From contig CM053257.1 of the NCBI GenBank assembly GCA_028583405.1, forward strand, positions 31,553,071-31,617,070: DNA of 64,000 nt, in the 5' to 3' direction. Source of the stretch: Pogonophryne albipinna (Eukaryota > Chordata > Actinopteri > Perciformes > Artedidraconidae). This document shows, piece by piece, positions 1-9,172 of the stretch. The stretch's first letter is position 1. Each line of letters opens with the position of its first letter. Made by a program: the position numbers and the translations under genes. The notes beneath the pieces were generated by a model. The model was not told the DNA's origin. It did not search any database and saw only the letters and a list, made by a program, of their open reading frames with translations.

Positions 1-258
1 CTTGATAAGAAAAGGCTCTGGCTCCCATTGTACTTTTAGAGACTCTAGGAACAACCAACAACCCTGCATTCTTGGAACGCAATGCCCTAGTAGGACAGTA
101 GGGTATAATGAGTTCTTTAAGGTAAGATGGCGCCTGCCCATTAAGGGCTTTGTAGGCGAGAAGAAGAATTTTAAATTCTATCCTGTGTTCTATAGGGAGC
201 CAGTGTAAGGCAGCCAGAACAGGAGTAATGTGGTCCCTTTTCCTAACTCTGGTCGATG
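1..258 (-). mobile_element. LINE fragment, reverse-transcriptase C-terminal end (CR1/L2-like)
   Basis: Read on the minus strand the segment is open and gives the typical end of a fish CR1/L2-type reverse transcriptase: HWLPIEHRIEFKILLL, then YKALNGQAPSYL, then RALRSKNAGLL. It runs off the window start, so length and integrity are unknown. The family placement is by remembered motif, not by search. Confidence 0.65.
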
Positions 259-905
259 TTCTCTTATGCTCCAACACACAGTTGCACGGGGTGCAGAATA
301 GTTCCCCCCCACTTTCGTGCAAGACATCGGGGTACTGCTTTGCCCGGTCTTTAGCAGAAATGTTCGTCGGTAAATGAGATGGATTCATCTTGGTGTTTTC
401 TCTCTCGTGTGAGTTCCACACATTCACTCTACGGTGTTGTTTACCTTCTGTGATGCGCGAGCTGATGACGTCGCGTCATCATCATCATCATCACTACTTC
501 ACGTCAAAACGAGTTAACTTTTTTTTTTCTCAACTTTGTGTGGAAAAATGCGGGGATTATGCGGCCTTTTGATAAATATGCGGCCTTTTAAAAATCTGCG
601 CCATTTTGCTGATTATGCGGTAAATTCTGCGATCGCAGAATCGCGTTTTTCTGGAGGGTCTATATACAACCCAGTCTCATGGCATTTCGTGTTCACCAAC
701 ACGATTTTTAATCTATTGATTCGTGTTCACCAACACGATTTTCCCCTCTCCCATGACGCATTACTAGACGATGAAGAGGAGTCATTAAAGTAACAGCTTC
801 AACACGTCTAACCAGAAATTATTCCTTTCAGACGTAGGCCTACTAACGTTTGTTTACTTCACATCGAGAATCTGATGACTTTATAAAACTAAAAGCAGAT
901 TAGAA
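259..905. other. Gene-free repeat-like stretch with two copies of an 18-nt hairpin
   Basis: No coding region is supported. There is a short (CAT)n run near 476-496, a region rich in TGCGG words at 548-640, and two identical 18-nt hairpins (TCGTGTT-CACC-AACACGA) at 687-704 and 721-738. The composition resembles degraded DNA-transposon sequence, but I cannot name the family. Confidence 0.4.
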
Positions 906-908
906 ACC

Positions 909-1590
909 ATGCGGCTGTGGCGCAGTGGTTTAGTGCACTGGTGTTCGGATCAGGGAGCACAGGTTCAAACTCCACTGCATTCAGCATGTCATTGTGTCCC
1001 TGAAGACACTTTGCCCCAAATTGCTCCTGTGGGGATTGTATTGAGTAGGCTATGTAACCCCTAGTTTCCACTGGGTCCGTCTGTGGCGCATTACGGGAGA
1101 GCTGTGGCTGCGTTCTCCTTTGGTTTACAGGCACTGTGTGTAAATTATATAGAATAATTATGATGATGAATGCATTTTTTTTACCACTAAAATACAGCAA
1201 CCCATCTTTGATTCATGTTGTTTTTAACTGGACTATTACAATTATTATTAATTATGTCTGTAGTCTACAACACAACAAAATAGGAAATAACAACAATAAA
1301 CACGATTTAAACAGACACAAAAATAAACCATTTAACTACGTAGCCTACTTACTTTCTTGTTGAAGTACAAATGTCCAGGAAATATGCCCAAAGCAACAAG
1401 AACTGCGAGCCGGCATGCACGACGCTCCGCTTCCGTAATGCTTCTGAAACGCTCGTGAAACGCACCCGGTAGAGTATGACGCCGGAGGAGGCCGGACCAA
1501 AACCGTGGCGCAGCCGTAACGCGCCGCAGACGGACCCGGTGGAAACTTGGGGTAAGTCGCTTTGGATAAAAGCGTCTAACAAGTAACATC
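909..1590 (+). mobile_element. tRNA-derived SINE (V-SINE-like), interrupted by a MITE
   Basis: The head carries RNA polymerase III promoter elements: box A TGGCGCAGTGG at 918-928 and box B GGTTCAAACTC at 962-972. The body matches the other two SINE copies in the window (2165-2357 and 27319-27494, both minus). The conserved part GTCGCTTTGGATAAAAGCG lies after the interruption, at about 1556-1575. The insertion at 1058-1552 splits one SINE into 909-1057 and 1556-1590. Confidence 0.8.
1058..1552. mobile_element. Harbinger-like MITE inside the SINE (TSD TAA)
   Basis: The ends are inverted repeats starting CCCCTAGTTTCCACTGGGTC on the left and CCCCAAGTTTCCACCGGGTC when the right end is reversed. 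The 3-bp TAA at 1055-1057 is repeated at 1553-1555. A TWA duplication is the PIF/Harbinger signature. At 495 bp with no credible transposase it is non-autonomous. Removing it and one TAA restores continuous SINE sequence, which confirms the boundaries. Confidence 0.75.
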
Positions 1591-3305
1591 TAATAATACT
1601 GTGAAAAGTGACTGGCTAGACTGAGCCTTTAATAACAATTATTGAGCGGTAAAACATTTCCTTTTTTTTACGTGCTACACTGTCCAAATTGGCGATGTCA
1701 GATTCTGATGATAAAGCCATTTAGTTAATTTGTGTGGATAAGAGAGAGGGTGAGCGAGGCTCAGATATTGGTGTAGTCCTGTTTTAGTTATTGTTTGACC
1801 TCATTCAACCTAGCTAAACTATAACTTCAATACGGACTCTTTTACTTGAAATGCGTCACATGATGAGCCCGAGGGGAGTTGTGGCTGGAGGTTAATTTCT
1901 AGTTTACCAGAATGACTGTGATCGTCTGACTACATTCACAATTGTGCAATTGATGAATTTCCCCACCAACCTATTGTCTAATTGGAGAACAGAGAGTGCA
2001 GCACTGTGAGTTAATGCACTCATCAGGTGACGCCATTATCACATTGTGTTTAACATGCACAATTATTTTTGAGGATCTGGTTATTTTAGAAACAGAAAGT
2101 AAATGCATGTTCTGAAATATGAAAGGAAAGCTAGGGTATCAATATTTTTGCATTAGCATTATATTACATTACATGTCACTTGTTAGATGCTTTTATCCAA
2201 AGCGACTTACATACTCAATACTGTGGACAATACCCACAGGAGCAATTTGGGGTGAAGTGTCTCAGGGACACAATGACATGCTGACTGCAGTGGGGTTTGA
2301 ACCTGTGACCCCCTGATCCCAACACCAATGCACTAATCCACTGCGCCACACGCCTCCCTGTGCACTTGTTTAGATAGAAGGCAAGTGGATGGAGGAAGTA
2401 TTTAGATCCCTTACTTTAGTAAAAGTGTAAATACCATACTGTGATAATACTTTATTCCAATTACCTTTATTCGTCCCACAGAGGGGACAGTGGCCGAGCC
2501 AGGACATTTTCAGTGGGGTGGCCAGGATGGAACCAGTGATCATTTTGGGGTGGCATTGAAATCACTATTATATGAACATAAAAATACATCTCACTATAAA
2601 ATAAGGGGTTATTTAAGGCACCTACAACACACCTCTACATTATTTGGGATCAAGTGGTGGAATAGATCAAATAATATTCAGTATATCTAACAATTTATTT
2701 CGTATTCCCGCAGGCAAAGTATCAACGAAGCTTACATTATACAAATGTAATGCAATATACAGACTGTTTAGCTTATGGTGATCAGCAGCACTATGGGCTC
2801 ATTCTCTCAGTGTATCATCAGGAATACAGAGACACACACACATCATTTAAATAAGAATAATTAAGAATAAACATCTTAAAGTAAATAACAATAAACAATA
2901 GCCCTTAACCCTGTAAATTAACACATTTGTTGCAATAGTCATTTATGCACTAGCTACATTACTACTTGTACTACAACATTTGAATAATTCTTTCTCATTT
3001 TCCTCAATTGTTCATATTTGGTTTATTAAAATAATGATATTGTGGTCATTGATAAAAAAATGTCTGCTATTATTATGAGTATTATTATTTGTATAATGCG
3101 CTTTCTGCCTTCCTGTCATCAGGAGTTAGACATGTAATGGCTATGTAGCAGATTAGATTAGAACCTTCATTATCCTAAACTGCTGGGACATATCCCTATA
3201 GCCAATACCTTTATATTTTCTACTCTTCACTTACTTGTCAGCATAGGTCGGCATTGATGTATAGAGCCGACAGAAGACCTTGTTTATATTGGCATCATAT
3301 TGAGA
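1591..3305. other. AT-rich intergenic DNA with one SINE, no gene seen
   Basis: No exon or long open frame is supported on either strand. A SINE on the minus strand occupies about 2165-2357. The region 2450-2540 looks like a further degraded repeat. The rest is AT-rich and I recognise nothing in it. Confidence 0.5.
2165..2357 (-). mobile_element. tRNA-derived SINE (V-SINE-like), minus strand
   Basis: Reverse complement of the family at 909 and 27319. The box B complement GGTTTGAACC lies near 2294-2303, the box A complement CCACTGCGCCACA near 2339-2351, and the shared core TTATCCAAAGCGACTTAC near 2193-2210. It is the most complete of the three copies. Confidence 0.8.
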
Positions 3306-3549
3306 GGTGCAGTGACACGTCCTAAAACCAGGAAGTAAGCTGCGGGTTCCCTCGACAAAAAGCAATGGGATTTCTCCACAGGGTTTTGGAAAATAGTTGG
3401 AAATAAGGTCTGTGGAAAACAAACCTGTTTGATAAATGCATGTTTTGTTCAGCCGGATAATCTCCACATGTCTACCCTACTTTTATAATTTTCTAATCAT
3501 AAATCTAATCGATAGATTATAAAAGGGTTTTAGGACGCGTCACTGCACC
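3306..3549. mobile_element. Short MITE with ~23-bp terminal inverted repeats
   Basis: The left end GGTGCAGTGACACGTCCTAA is mirrored by the right end TTAGGACGCGTCACTGCACC (one mismatch). AGA precedes the left end (3303-3305) and follows the right end (3550-3552), a possible 3-bp duplication. Length is 244 bp and no protein is encoded. Superfamily unknown. Confidence 0.6.
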
Positions 3550-4183
3550 AGAAGCCAACTCCATCGATCAAGCTGGCTAAAACTTCCTCTCCCTCTTCTT
3601 CTCATGCTCTCTGTCACTCTCCTTTAACTCCTCCGGTGACTTTCTTTTATTTGAAGATTGTTTTTTGCACGGCGCTTGGACGGTTACCGCTGGTATTAAA
3701 AACATTTTGGCGAATGGTTAGGTGGCGCGACAGTGTACATGCATTTTTAATAATAACATTTTTGAATGGAACATTCTCAACATGAATGCATAAATCTAAA
3801 TAAATATAACTTACATATGTGGGAAAATACTGTGTTTGAAATGTGTAATTGAAATTAGATGCTAGCTTTTTGTTTTGATATATATATATATTTTGTATTC
3901 CAGTCTCCCTTCAGATATGTTAAGTGGCATGGCATTCAACACAATGCTGCTCACCTCCTTCAGTTGGGAGAAAAGCTGGTTCAGGTTCAGCCTTATGGGG
4001 GTACAGGGCTGCTGAGCCTAGAGATGGATCTGTTGGTCCTGGCACCAGGGGGAGGGACAACTGATTTAGTATGAATAGCTGCTAATAATCTACCTGCATT
4101 TGTTAAATGTCAGCTAAAAGACCAGTGCAATTAAAAACCTGTATAGATATTAACAGTACTTAATGTCAGCTTAGTAAAGAAAA
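3550..4183. other. Intergenic DNA up to the gap; nothing identified
   Basis: A short open stretch at 3902-4074 follows a possible splice acceptor (TATTCCAG at 3894-3901), but its translation has no recognisable family, so I do not call it a gene. Confidence 0.4.
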
Positions 4184-4683
4184 NNNNNNNNNNNNNNNNN
4201 NNNNNNNNNNNNNNNNNNNNNNNNNNNNNNNNNNNNNNNNNNNNNNNNNNNNNNNNNNNNNNNNNNNNNNNNNNNNNNNNNNNNNNNNNNNNNNNNNNNN
4301 NNNNNNNNNNNNNNNNNNNNNNNNNNNNNNNNNNNNNNNNNNNNNNNNNNNNNNNNNNNNNNNNNNNNNNNNNNNNNNNNNNNNNNNNNNNNNNNNNNNN
4401 NNNNNNNNNNNNNNNNNNNNNNNNNNNNNNNNNNNNNNNNNNNNNNNNNNNNNNNNNNNNNNNNNNNNNNNNNNNNNNNNNNNNNNNNNNNNNNNNNNNN
4501 NNNNNNNNNNNNNNNNNNNNNNNNNNNNNNNNNNNNNNNNNNNNNNNNNNNNNNNNNNNNNNNNNNNNNNNNNNNNNNNNNNNNNNNNNNNNNNNNNNNN
4601 NNNNNNNNNNNNNNNNNNNNNNNNNNNNNNNNNNNNNNNNNNNNNNNNNNNNNNNNNNNNNNNNNNNNNNNNNNNNNNNNNNN
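4184..4683. other. Assembly gap (500 Ns)
   Basis: Exactly 500 N, a conventional placeholder size. It lies just upstream of the penultimate exon of the TM4SF-type gene and may hide one of its exons. Confidence 0.99.
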
Positions 4684-5057
4684 CGATTGCATTTCTTCTT
4701 TGTAAGCTAATACTTTAAGTGTGAATCTATATGCCTGAATTTGATTTATGACTGAACCATAAAATAGTGTGTGTGAGCTTAACTGTATGTATTAAAATAA
4801 AGGAGCATTTTCTGTCAGCTCAGATATTATTTCTCCTTTTTTAACTGTAGTATGTGCTCATGTGTTTCATTGTTGGTGTGTAGGCTACTGCCTGAATATG
4901 CTTCATGAAAGGTAGCTTTCCCTATAAATACAATCTCTGACAGAAAACACATTTTGTATCCAATATCTTGGTTCTTCGGTTACTAGTAATTGCAACAGAA
5001 TACATTTTAAAGTAACCATCCCAACCCTGCTGATGAGTGACTTCCTGTTTTCCACAG

Positions 5058-7757
5058 TGACCAAAGCTACCTGACTGACAGCACGTGGTGGGGCACGTGC
5101 ACCGAGCCTAAGGACATCGTGCAGTTCAACATCGGGCTATTCGCCACCCTGCTGGCCACCAGCGGCCTGCAGCTGATCCTCTGCGCCATCCAGATGATCA
5201 ACGGGCTGTTCGGCTGCCTCTGTGGCACCTGTGGAGACAAAGGGGTAAAAACAGAAGCATAACGAAAACAATAGCAGGGTTTTATGTGTTGTGAGGAATT
5301 CCTAATTCAGACACTTCTCAGATTAGAAATGTTCAGTGGTGTAAAGTAACTAAGTGGATTTACTCAAGTACTGTTCTTAAAGGTCACCTATTATGCAAAA
5401 TCCACTTCTTCATGTCTCTTCTACATCAGAATGTGTCCCCTCTTCTTCATGTCTCTTCTACATCAACATGTGTCCCCTCTTCTTCATGTCTCTTCTATAT
5501 CAACATGTGTCCCCTCTTCTTCATGTCTCTTCTACATCAACATGTGTCCCCTCTTCTTCATGTCTCTTCTACATCAACATGTGTCCCCTCTTCTTCATGT
5601 CTCTTCTACATCAGAATGTGTCCCCTCTTCTTCATGTCTCTTCTACATCAACATGTGTCCCCTCTTCTTCATGTCTCTTCTACATCAACATGTGTCCCCT
5701 CTTCTTCATGTCTCTTCTGCATCAACATGTGTCCCCTCTTCTTCATGTCTCTTCTGCATCAACATGTGTCCCCTCTTCTTCATGTCTCTTCTGCATCAAC
5801 ATGTGTCCCCTCTTCTTCATGTCTCTTCTACATCAACATGTGTCCCCTCTTCTTCATGTCTCTTCTACATCAACATGTGTCCCCTCTTCCTCATGTCTCT
5901 TCTACATCAACATGTGTCCCCTCTTCTTCATGTCTCTTCTACATCAACATGTGTCCCCTCTTCCTCATGTCTCTTCTACATCAACATGTGTCCCCTCTTC
6001 TTCATGTCTCTTCTACATCAACATGTGTCCCCTCTTCTTCATGTCTCTTCTACATCAACATGTGTCCCCTCTTCTTCATGTCTCTTCTACATCAACATGT
6101 GTCCCCTCTTCTTCATGTCTCTTCTACATCAACATGTGTCCCCTCTTCTTCATGTCTCTTCTACATCAACATGTGTCCCCTCTTCTTCATGTCTCTTCTA
6201 CATCAACATGTGTCCCCTCTGTGGAAAGAGACTCTGAAAGTTTCAGGAACAAAGATTCTCTCTCTTTTTGTCCTGATCCATTTCTATAAAAACCTGTCTG
6301 AAAATGAGCTGATCAGATTTTGGCCACTTTATGATGTCATAATGATTTTTGTGGCTTGTGTAACCATTAGCCAATCACCAACCATGGTAACCCCCCCCCC
6401 CCCTTATCACCTGAATCTCCTCCTAGAGCACCATTGAGTTCTTTGTAACCAAATCTCTCTCAGAGGGGCGTGGGGAGGGGCTCCTTATTTTCATCTAAAG
6501 TAACAGACAGAGAATCAGCACTTTGGAAACAGGACTGAAACAGAGGGGATTATGGGATGCTGCAATGATCTGTTTGGTATTTGGAGCCAAACACTTCAGA
6601 GACATGTTTGTATAGATCTGAGACCTGTAATATAATGATGAAAAACAGTGTCATAGGGGACCTTTAAGTACAATTTTGAGATACTTGTGCTTTATGTTGG
6701 GGAATAATTTCCTTAGGTATTTAACCTTTGACACAGTTCATCGTTTTCTCCTTTCACAGTCTCTTTTCCCATGGCATTGGTCTAGACTCTAGGCTAGGGC
6801 CTTGGGTATTGCTGCTCTCTCTCTTAGAGTGCTTGGGCACATTGTTGATGCCACACTTTATGACCGTGCTCAAGCTGCCATTAGATAGTTTATTGTTCAG
6901 GGACATCTAGAGGCTCTTCTTTTCTGGGAGGTAGGTGGCACATATTCTTTTCTATGGACGACAGCTCTAGTTAGATTCAGGGTCCATATTTGTTTAGTCT
7001 CGCTGATGAGGAATGTTGATTATTACACTCTGAACTAGTTAAAACCTCGAACGGCAGACGAGATCTTCAGAATTGGTTTGGCAGCAGCTGTGTCACCTCG
7101 TGGCAGCAGCACATGTCTCGTCCAATTCTCCGCCTGTAACTCTATAATAAACCATCAGTGTTTGCCATCAAAGCTCCAGCTCTCCCCGTGTCTCTCTGAG
7201 CTTCGTCTCCATTGCTTCAGAAGTTTCCGTCACACTTTACTAGAGTATTTCCATGTTATGCTTCTTTGTACTTCTCCACTACAATTCAGAGGTAATGGTG
7301 TACTTCTACTCCACTACATGTATTTAATACCTTTAGTTACTTTACAGATGTGGATGAATGATGTGAAATATAATCAAGTGTTAAATTATACTTTAGTTCC
7401 ACCTGGAGTAAATTCACAAGCTACCCTGCAGAATACAAAGTCATTCAAACTAGCTGCACCTTTACCAGCTTTGAGAACACTTTAAAGATCAATCATTATA
7501 AAACATAGCCTATATATTATTCTGAAATGGACCAATCTGCACAATGACTACTAATATTTTGATGCCAATACTTTTGTATTTTTACTTGAGTAACATTTTG
7601 AATGCAGGACTTTCACTTGTAACAGAGTATTCCTACACTCTGGTACTTCTACTTTTACTCAAGTACAAGATCTGAGTACTTCTCCTACCGGTGGTGAATG
7701 TAGAGAATCTTGACTTCCTGTTCTAATGATGTGTTTTTTTACTTACAGCCGCTGTGA
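5058..7757 (+). CDS. L6-family four-transmembrane protein (TM4SF type), last two coding exons
   Basis: Two exons are seen: 5058-5244 (acceptor TTTCCACAG, donor GTAAAA) and a tiny terminal exon 7749-7757 (acceptor CTTACAG) that adds Pro-Leu-stop. The first starts in the second extracellular loop (WWGTCTEPKDIVQFN), runs through the fourth membrane segment (IGLFATLLATSGLQLILCAI) and ends in a Cys-rich tail, CLCGTCGDKG. This order (CTEP motif, TM4, INGLFG, Cys-rich end) is typical of the L6 group (TM4SF1/4/5/18), small plasma-membrane proteins that organise adhesion and signalling complexes. The tiny last exon also fits that group. The N-terminal three membrane segments are missing; one exon may be in the gap. 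I cannot choose between paralogues. The 2.5-kb intron is filled with transposons. A poly(A) signal follows at 7877-7882. Confidence 0.7.
5381..6663. mobile_element. TTAA-flanked MITE (family T), copy 1, with internal minisatellite
   Basis: The element is bounded by TTAA at 5377-5380 and 6664-6667, with ends AGGTCACCTATTATGC and, reversed, AGGTCCCCTATGAC. TTAA duplication suggests a piggyBac-like mover. Relatives are at 41954-42428 and 46242-47910. The intact repeat at 24345-24385 shows the empty target (CTGTACTTAAGTATCATTTT), which proves insertion at TTAA. Confidence 0.8.
5402..6225. repeat. 37-bp minisatellite, about 22 copies
   Basis: The unit CTTCATGTCTCTTCTACATC + AACATGTGTCCCCTCTT is repeated about 22 times with few substitutions (ACATCAGA, GCATCAAC, TTCCTCAT variants). 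Because 37 is not a multiple of 3 and the unit has no stop, all three forward frames stay open for about 270-340 codons. These long ORFs are by-products. Sister elements have only about two units (47815-47885, reversed) or none (41980-42000), so the array grew in this copy. Confidence 0.95.
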
Positions 7758-7772
7758 GTCTGACAGATGACC

Positions 7773-7787
7773 GGCGCCCTCTGCTGG
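7773..7787 (-). promoter_or_regulatory. CTCF-like motif
   Basis: The minus strand reads CCAGCAGAGGGCGCC, a close match to the vertebrate CTCF core. It lies in the 3' UTR of the TM4SF-type gene between two convergent genes. Occupancy is unknown. Confidence 0.4.
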
Positions 7788-7876
7788 AGGATGGAGAGAA
7801 GTGTTCCTGCTACAAAATATTCACTATGACATTTTTATACTTTTTGTGTTTTTCATGATGCTAAATGCTGCATTTT

Positions 7877-7882
7877 AATAAA
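7877..7882 (+). terminator. Poly(A) signal AATAAA of the TM4SF-type gene
   Basis: AATAAA lies 120 bp after the stop codon. A second AATAAA follows at 7978-7983. Either could end the mRNA. Confidence 0.5.
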
Positions 7883-8521
7883 ATAGACATATTTAATGTC
7901 TGCAAGTGTTGTTGTGAAAATGGCACAGTATTAGAAACAATGTATGCTTATGATTTAATTTGAAAAATGCGTTTTTAAATAAAAGACGCTCATCCAGTTC
8001 TCTGTGATGTCACATTGTATTTCGTAGGAAATCGATAATACTTTCGCTTTATTTAAGTATTTTGTTTGGAATTAACAGCTAATGAAATAACACACACCAT
8101 TTAATTATTCTACAATGACACCTTTAATGTAGGTCGTTATCTGCAATGAATACCAGGATGTACAAACATGTCAGTGTCATCTCAAATACATCAGTTAGCA
8201 TTTTAAAATGTCTATTAACATTGAAGGGAATAAGACTGAGATTTCTGAAATGCCAACTAAGCACAGGAAAAACCCTGCACGCCAAATGCATTTTGCAAAA
8301 GGCCCATTTGATTAAAAGAAAAAGGATATTTCTTCACTGACTTTTACAGAATGGCCACAGATAGAGGTTACACAACAGAAAAGGCAAAGCGTAGTCATCA
8401 AAAAGGCAAAATATGGGTTTAAAGAGATTGAAAATACAAAAACAGTCAGTATGACAAAACTCCTGCTGGCAGTGTTTGTTTTAGTTGAGGCTGGGGAACA
8501 CAGCAAATTATTTTTAACATA

Positions 8522-8527
8522 TTTATT
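8522..8527 (-). terminator. Possible poly(A) signal of slc25a15
   Basis: TTTATT on the plus strand gives AATAAA on the minus strand about 650 bp after the slc25a15 stop. Another TTTATT lies at about 8050-8055, so the true end is uncertain. Confidence 0.35.
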
Positions 8528-8929
8528 ACCAGAATAGCTATTTTCTTTACTCTATGATTTAAAAATGTAAAAAAAACAAGTCATCAAAACTCATTTTAGG
8601 AAACTTAAATTGATTAGTATATTCTACCTCACATTTCTAACTTCATGCATTACGTTTCTGTGCATTAAAAGATAACCTCTCAACCTAACGGAGTGTTTCT
8701 CTGTGTACCTGCATACACAGAAAGTAAAGAATCATTTGAAATGTCTGTCAGAGAAACACGTTTCTGTGCGTATATGACTTCTTTTGAGGTAGACATAAGA
8801 AATAATAATACACTGGAGTGTTAACATCCTCAAAGAGGCTAGTTACGGTTGCTTCTATGCTGCACATACATTTTCTAATTTTAGTATGCCAGCTGTATGC
8901 TGGCAGTAGCCATTTTGGAGTTCAAAATC

Positions 8930-8931
<2 letters not shown>

Positions 8932-8962
<31 letters not shown>
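8932..8962. repeat. (TA)n microsatellite
   Basis: About 14 TA dinucleotides, located in the presumed 3' UTR of slc25a15. Confidence 0.9.
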
Positions 8963-8969
<7 letters not shown>

Positions 8970-9172
8970 ATAAAACACTAAAACATAAATTAATATAATG
9001 ATCTAAACACTATGTTCGAAGAGTAAGTTAAAAAAAAGAGATGAATCGTGGCAGTTTTGAGGGAAAACCAGATCCCTAAAGTATTGAGCTTGAATGCTTC
9101 AACTGGAGTTTTGGCGAGGTTTTATGGCCGTAATACTTCACTTCCAGTTCCTTAATTCGAGCTGTGCGTGTT

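Larger units (their letters stand above)
5336..7695 (+). repeat. ACTCAAGTA-type interspersed repeat, copy 1, with insertions
   Basis: The ends (GTAAAGTAACTAAGT near 5341 and CAAGATCTGAGTACTTCT near 7663) match the other copies in the window at 14524, 18225, 24328 and 25086. The copy is broken by a TTAA-flanked MITE (5381-6663) and by foreign sequence at roughly 6720-7070. It lies in the intron of the TM4SF-type gene. The shared internal translation QTLVPPGVNSQATLQ is only repeat sequence, not a gene. Confidence 0.75.

Noticed and set aside
909..980. Possible tRNA gene (box A and box B)
   Set aside because: The promoter boxes belong to a SINE; no cloverleaf with paired acceptor stem, and the same body recurs at two other places.
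3859..4074. 71-codon ORF after a splice-acceptor-like sequence
   Set aside because: No recognisable family and no match to the missing N-terminal part of the TM4SF-type gene.
4171..4692. ORF made of unknown residues
   Set aside because: It spans the N gap; so do those at 40752-41915.
5393..6437. Three overlapping repetitive ORFs of 268-341 codons
   Set aside because: They are the three frames of a stop-free 37-bp minisatellite inside a MITE; related MITE copies lack the array.
7078..7485. ORF sharing QTLVPPGVNSQATLQ-type sequence with ORFs at 14752, 18304, 24501, 25218 and 26048
   Set aside because: The similarity is between copies of one interspersed repeat on both strands, with stops and frame changes; no protein family is evident.
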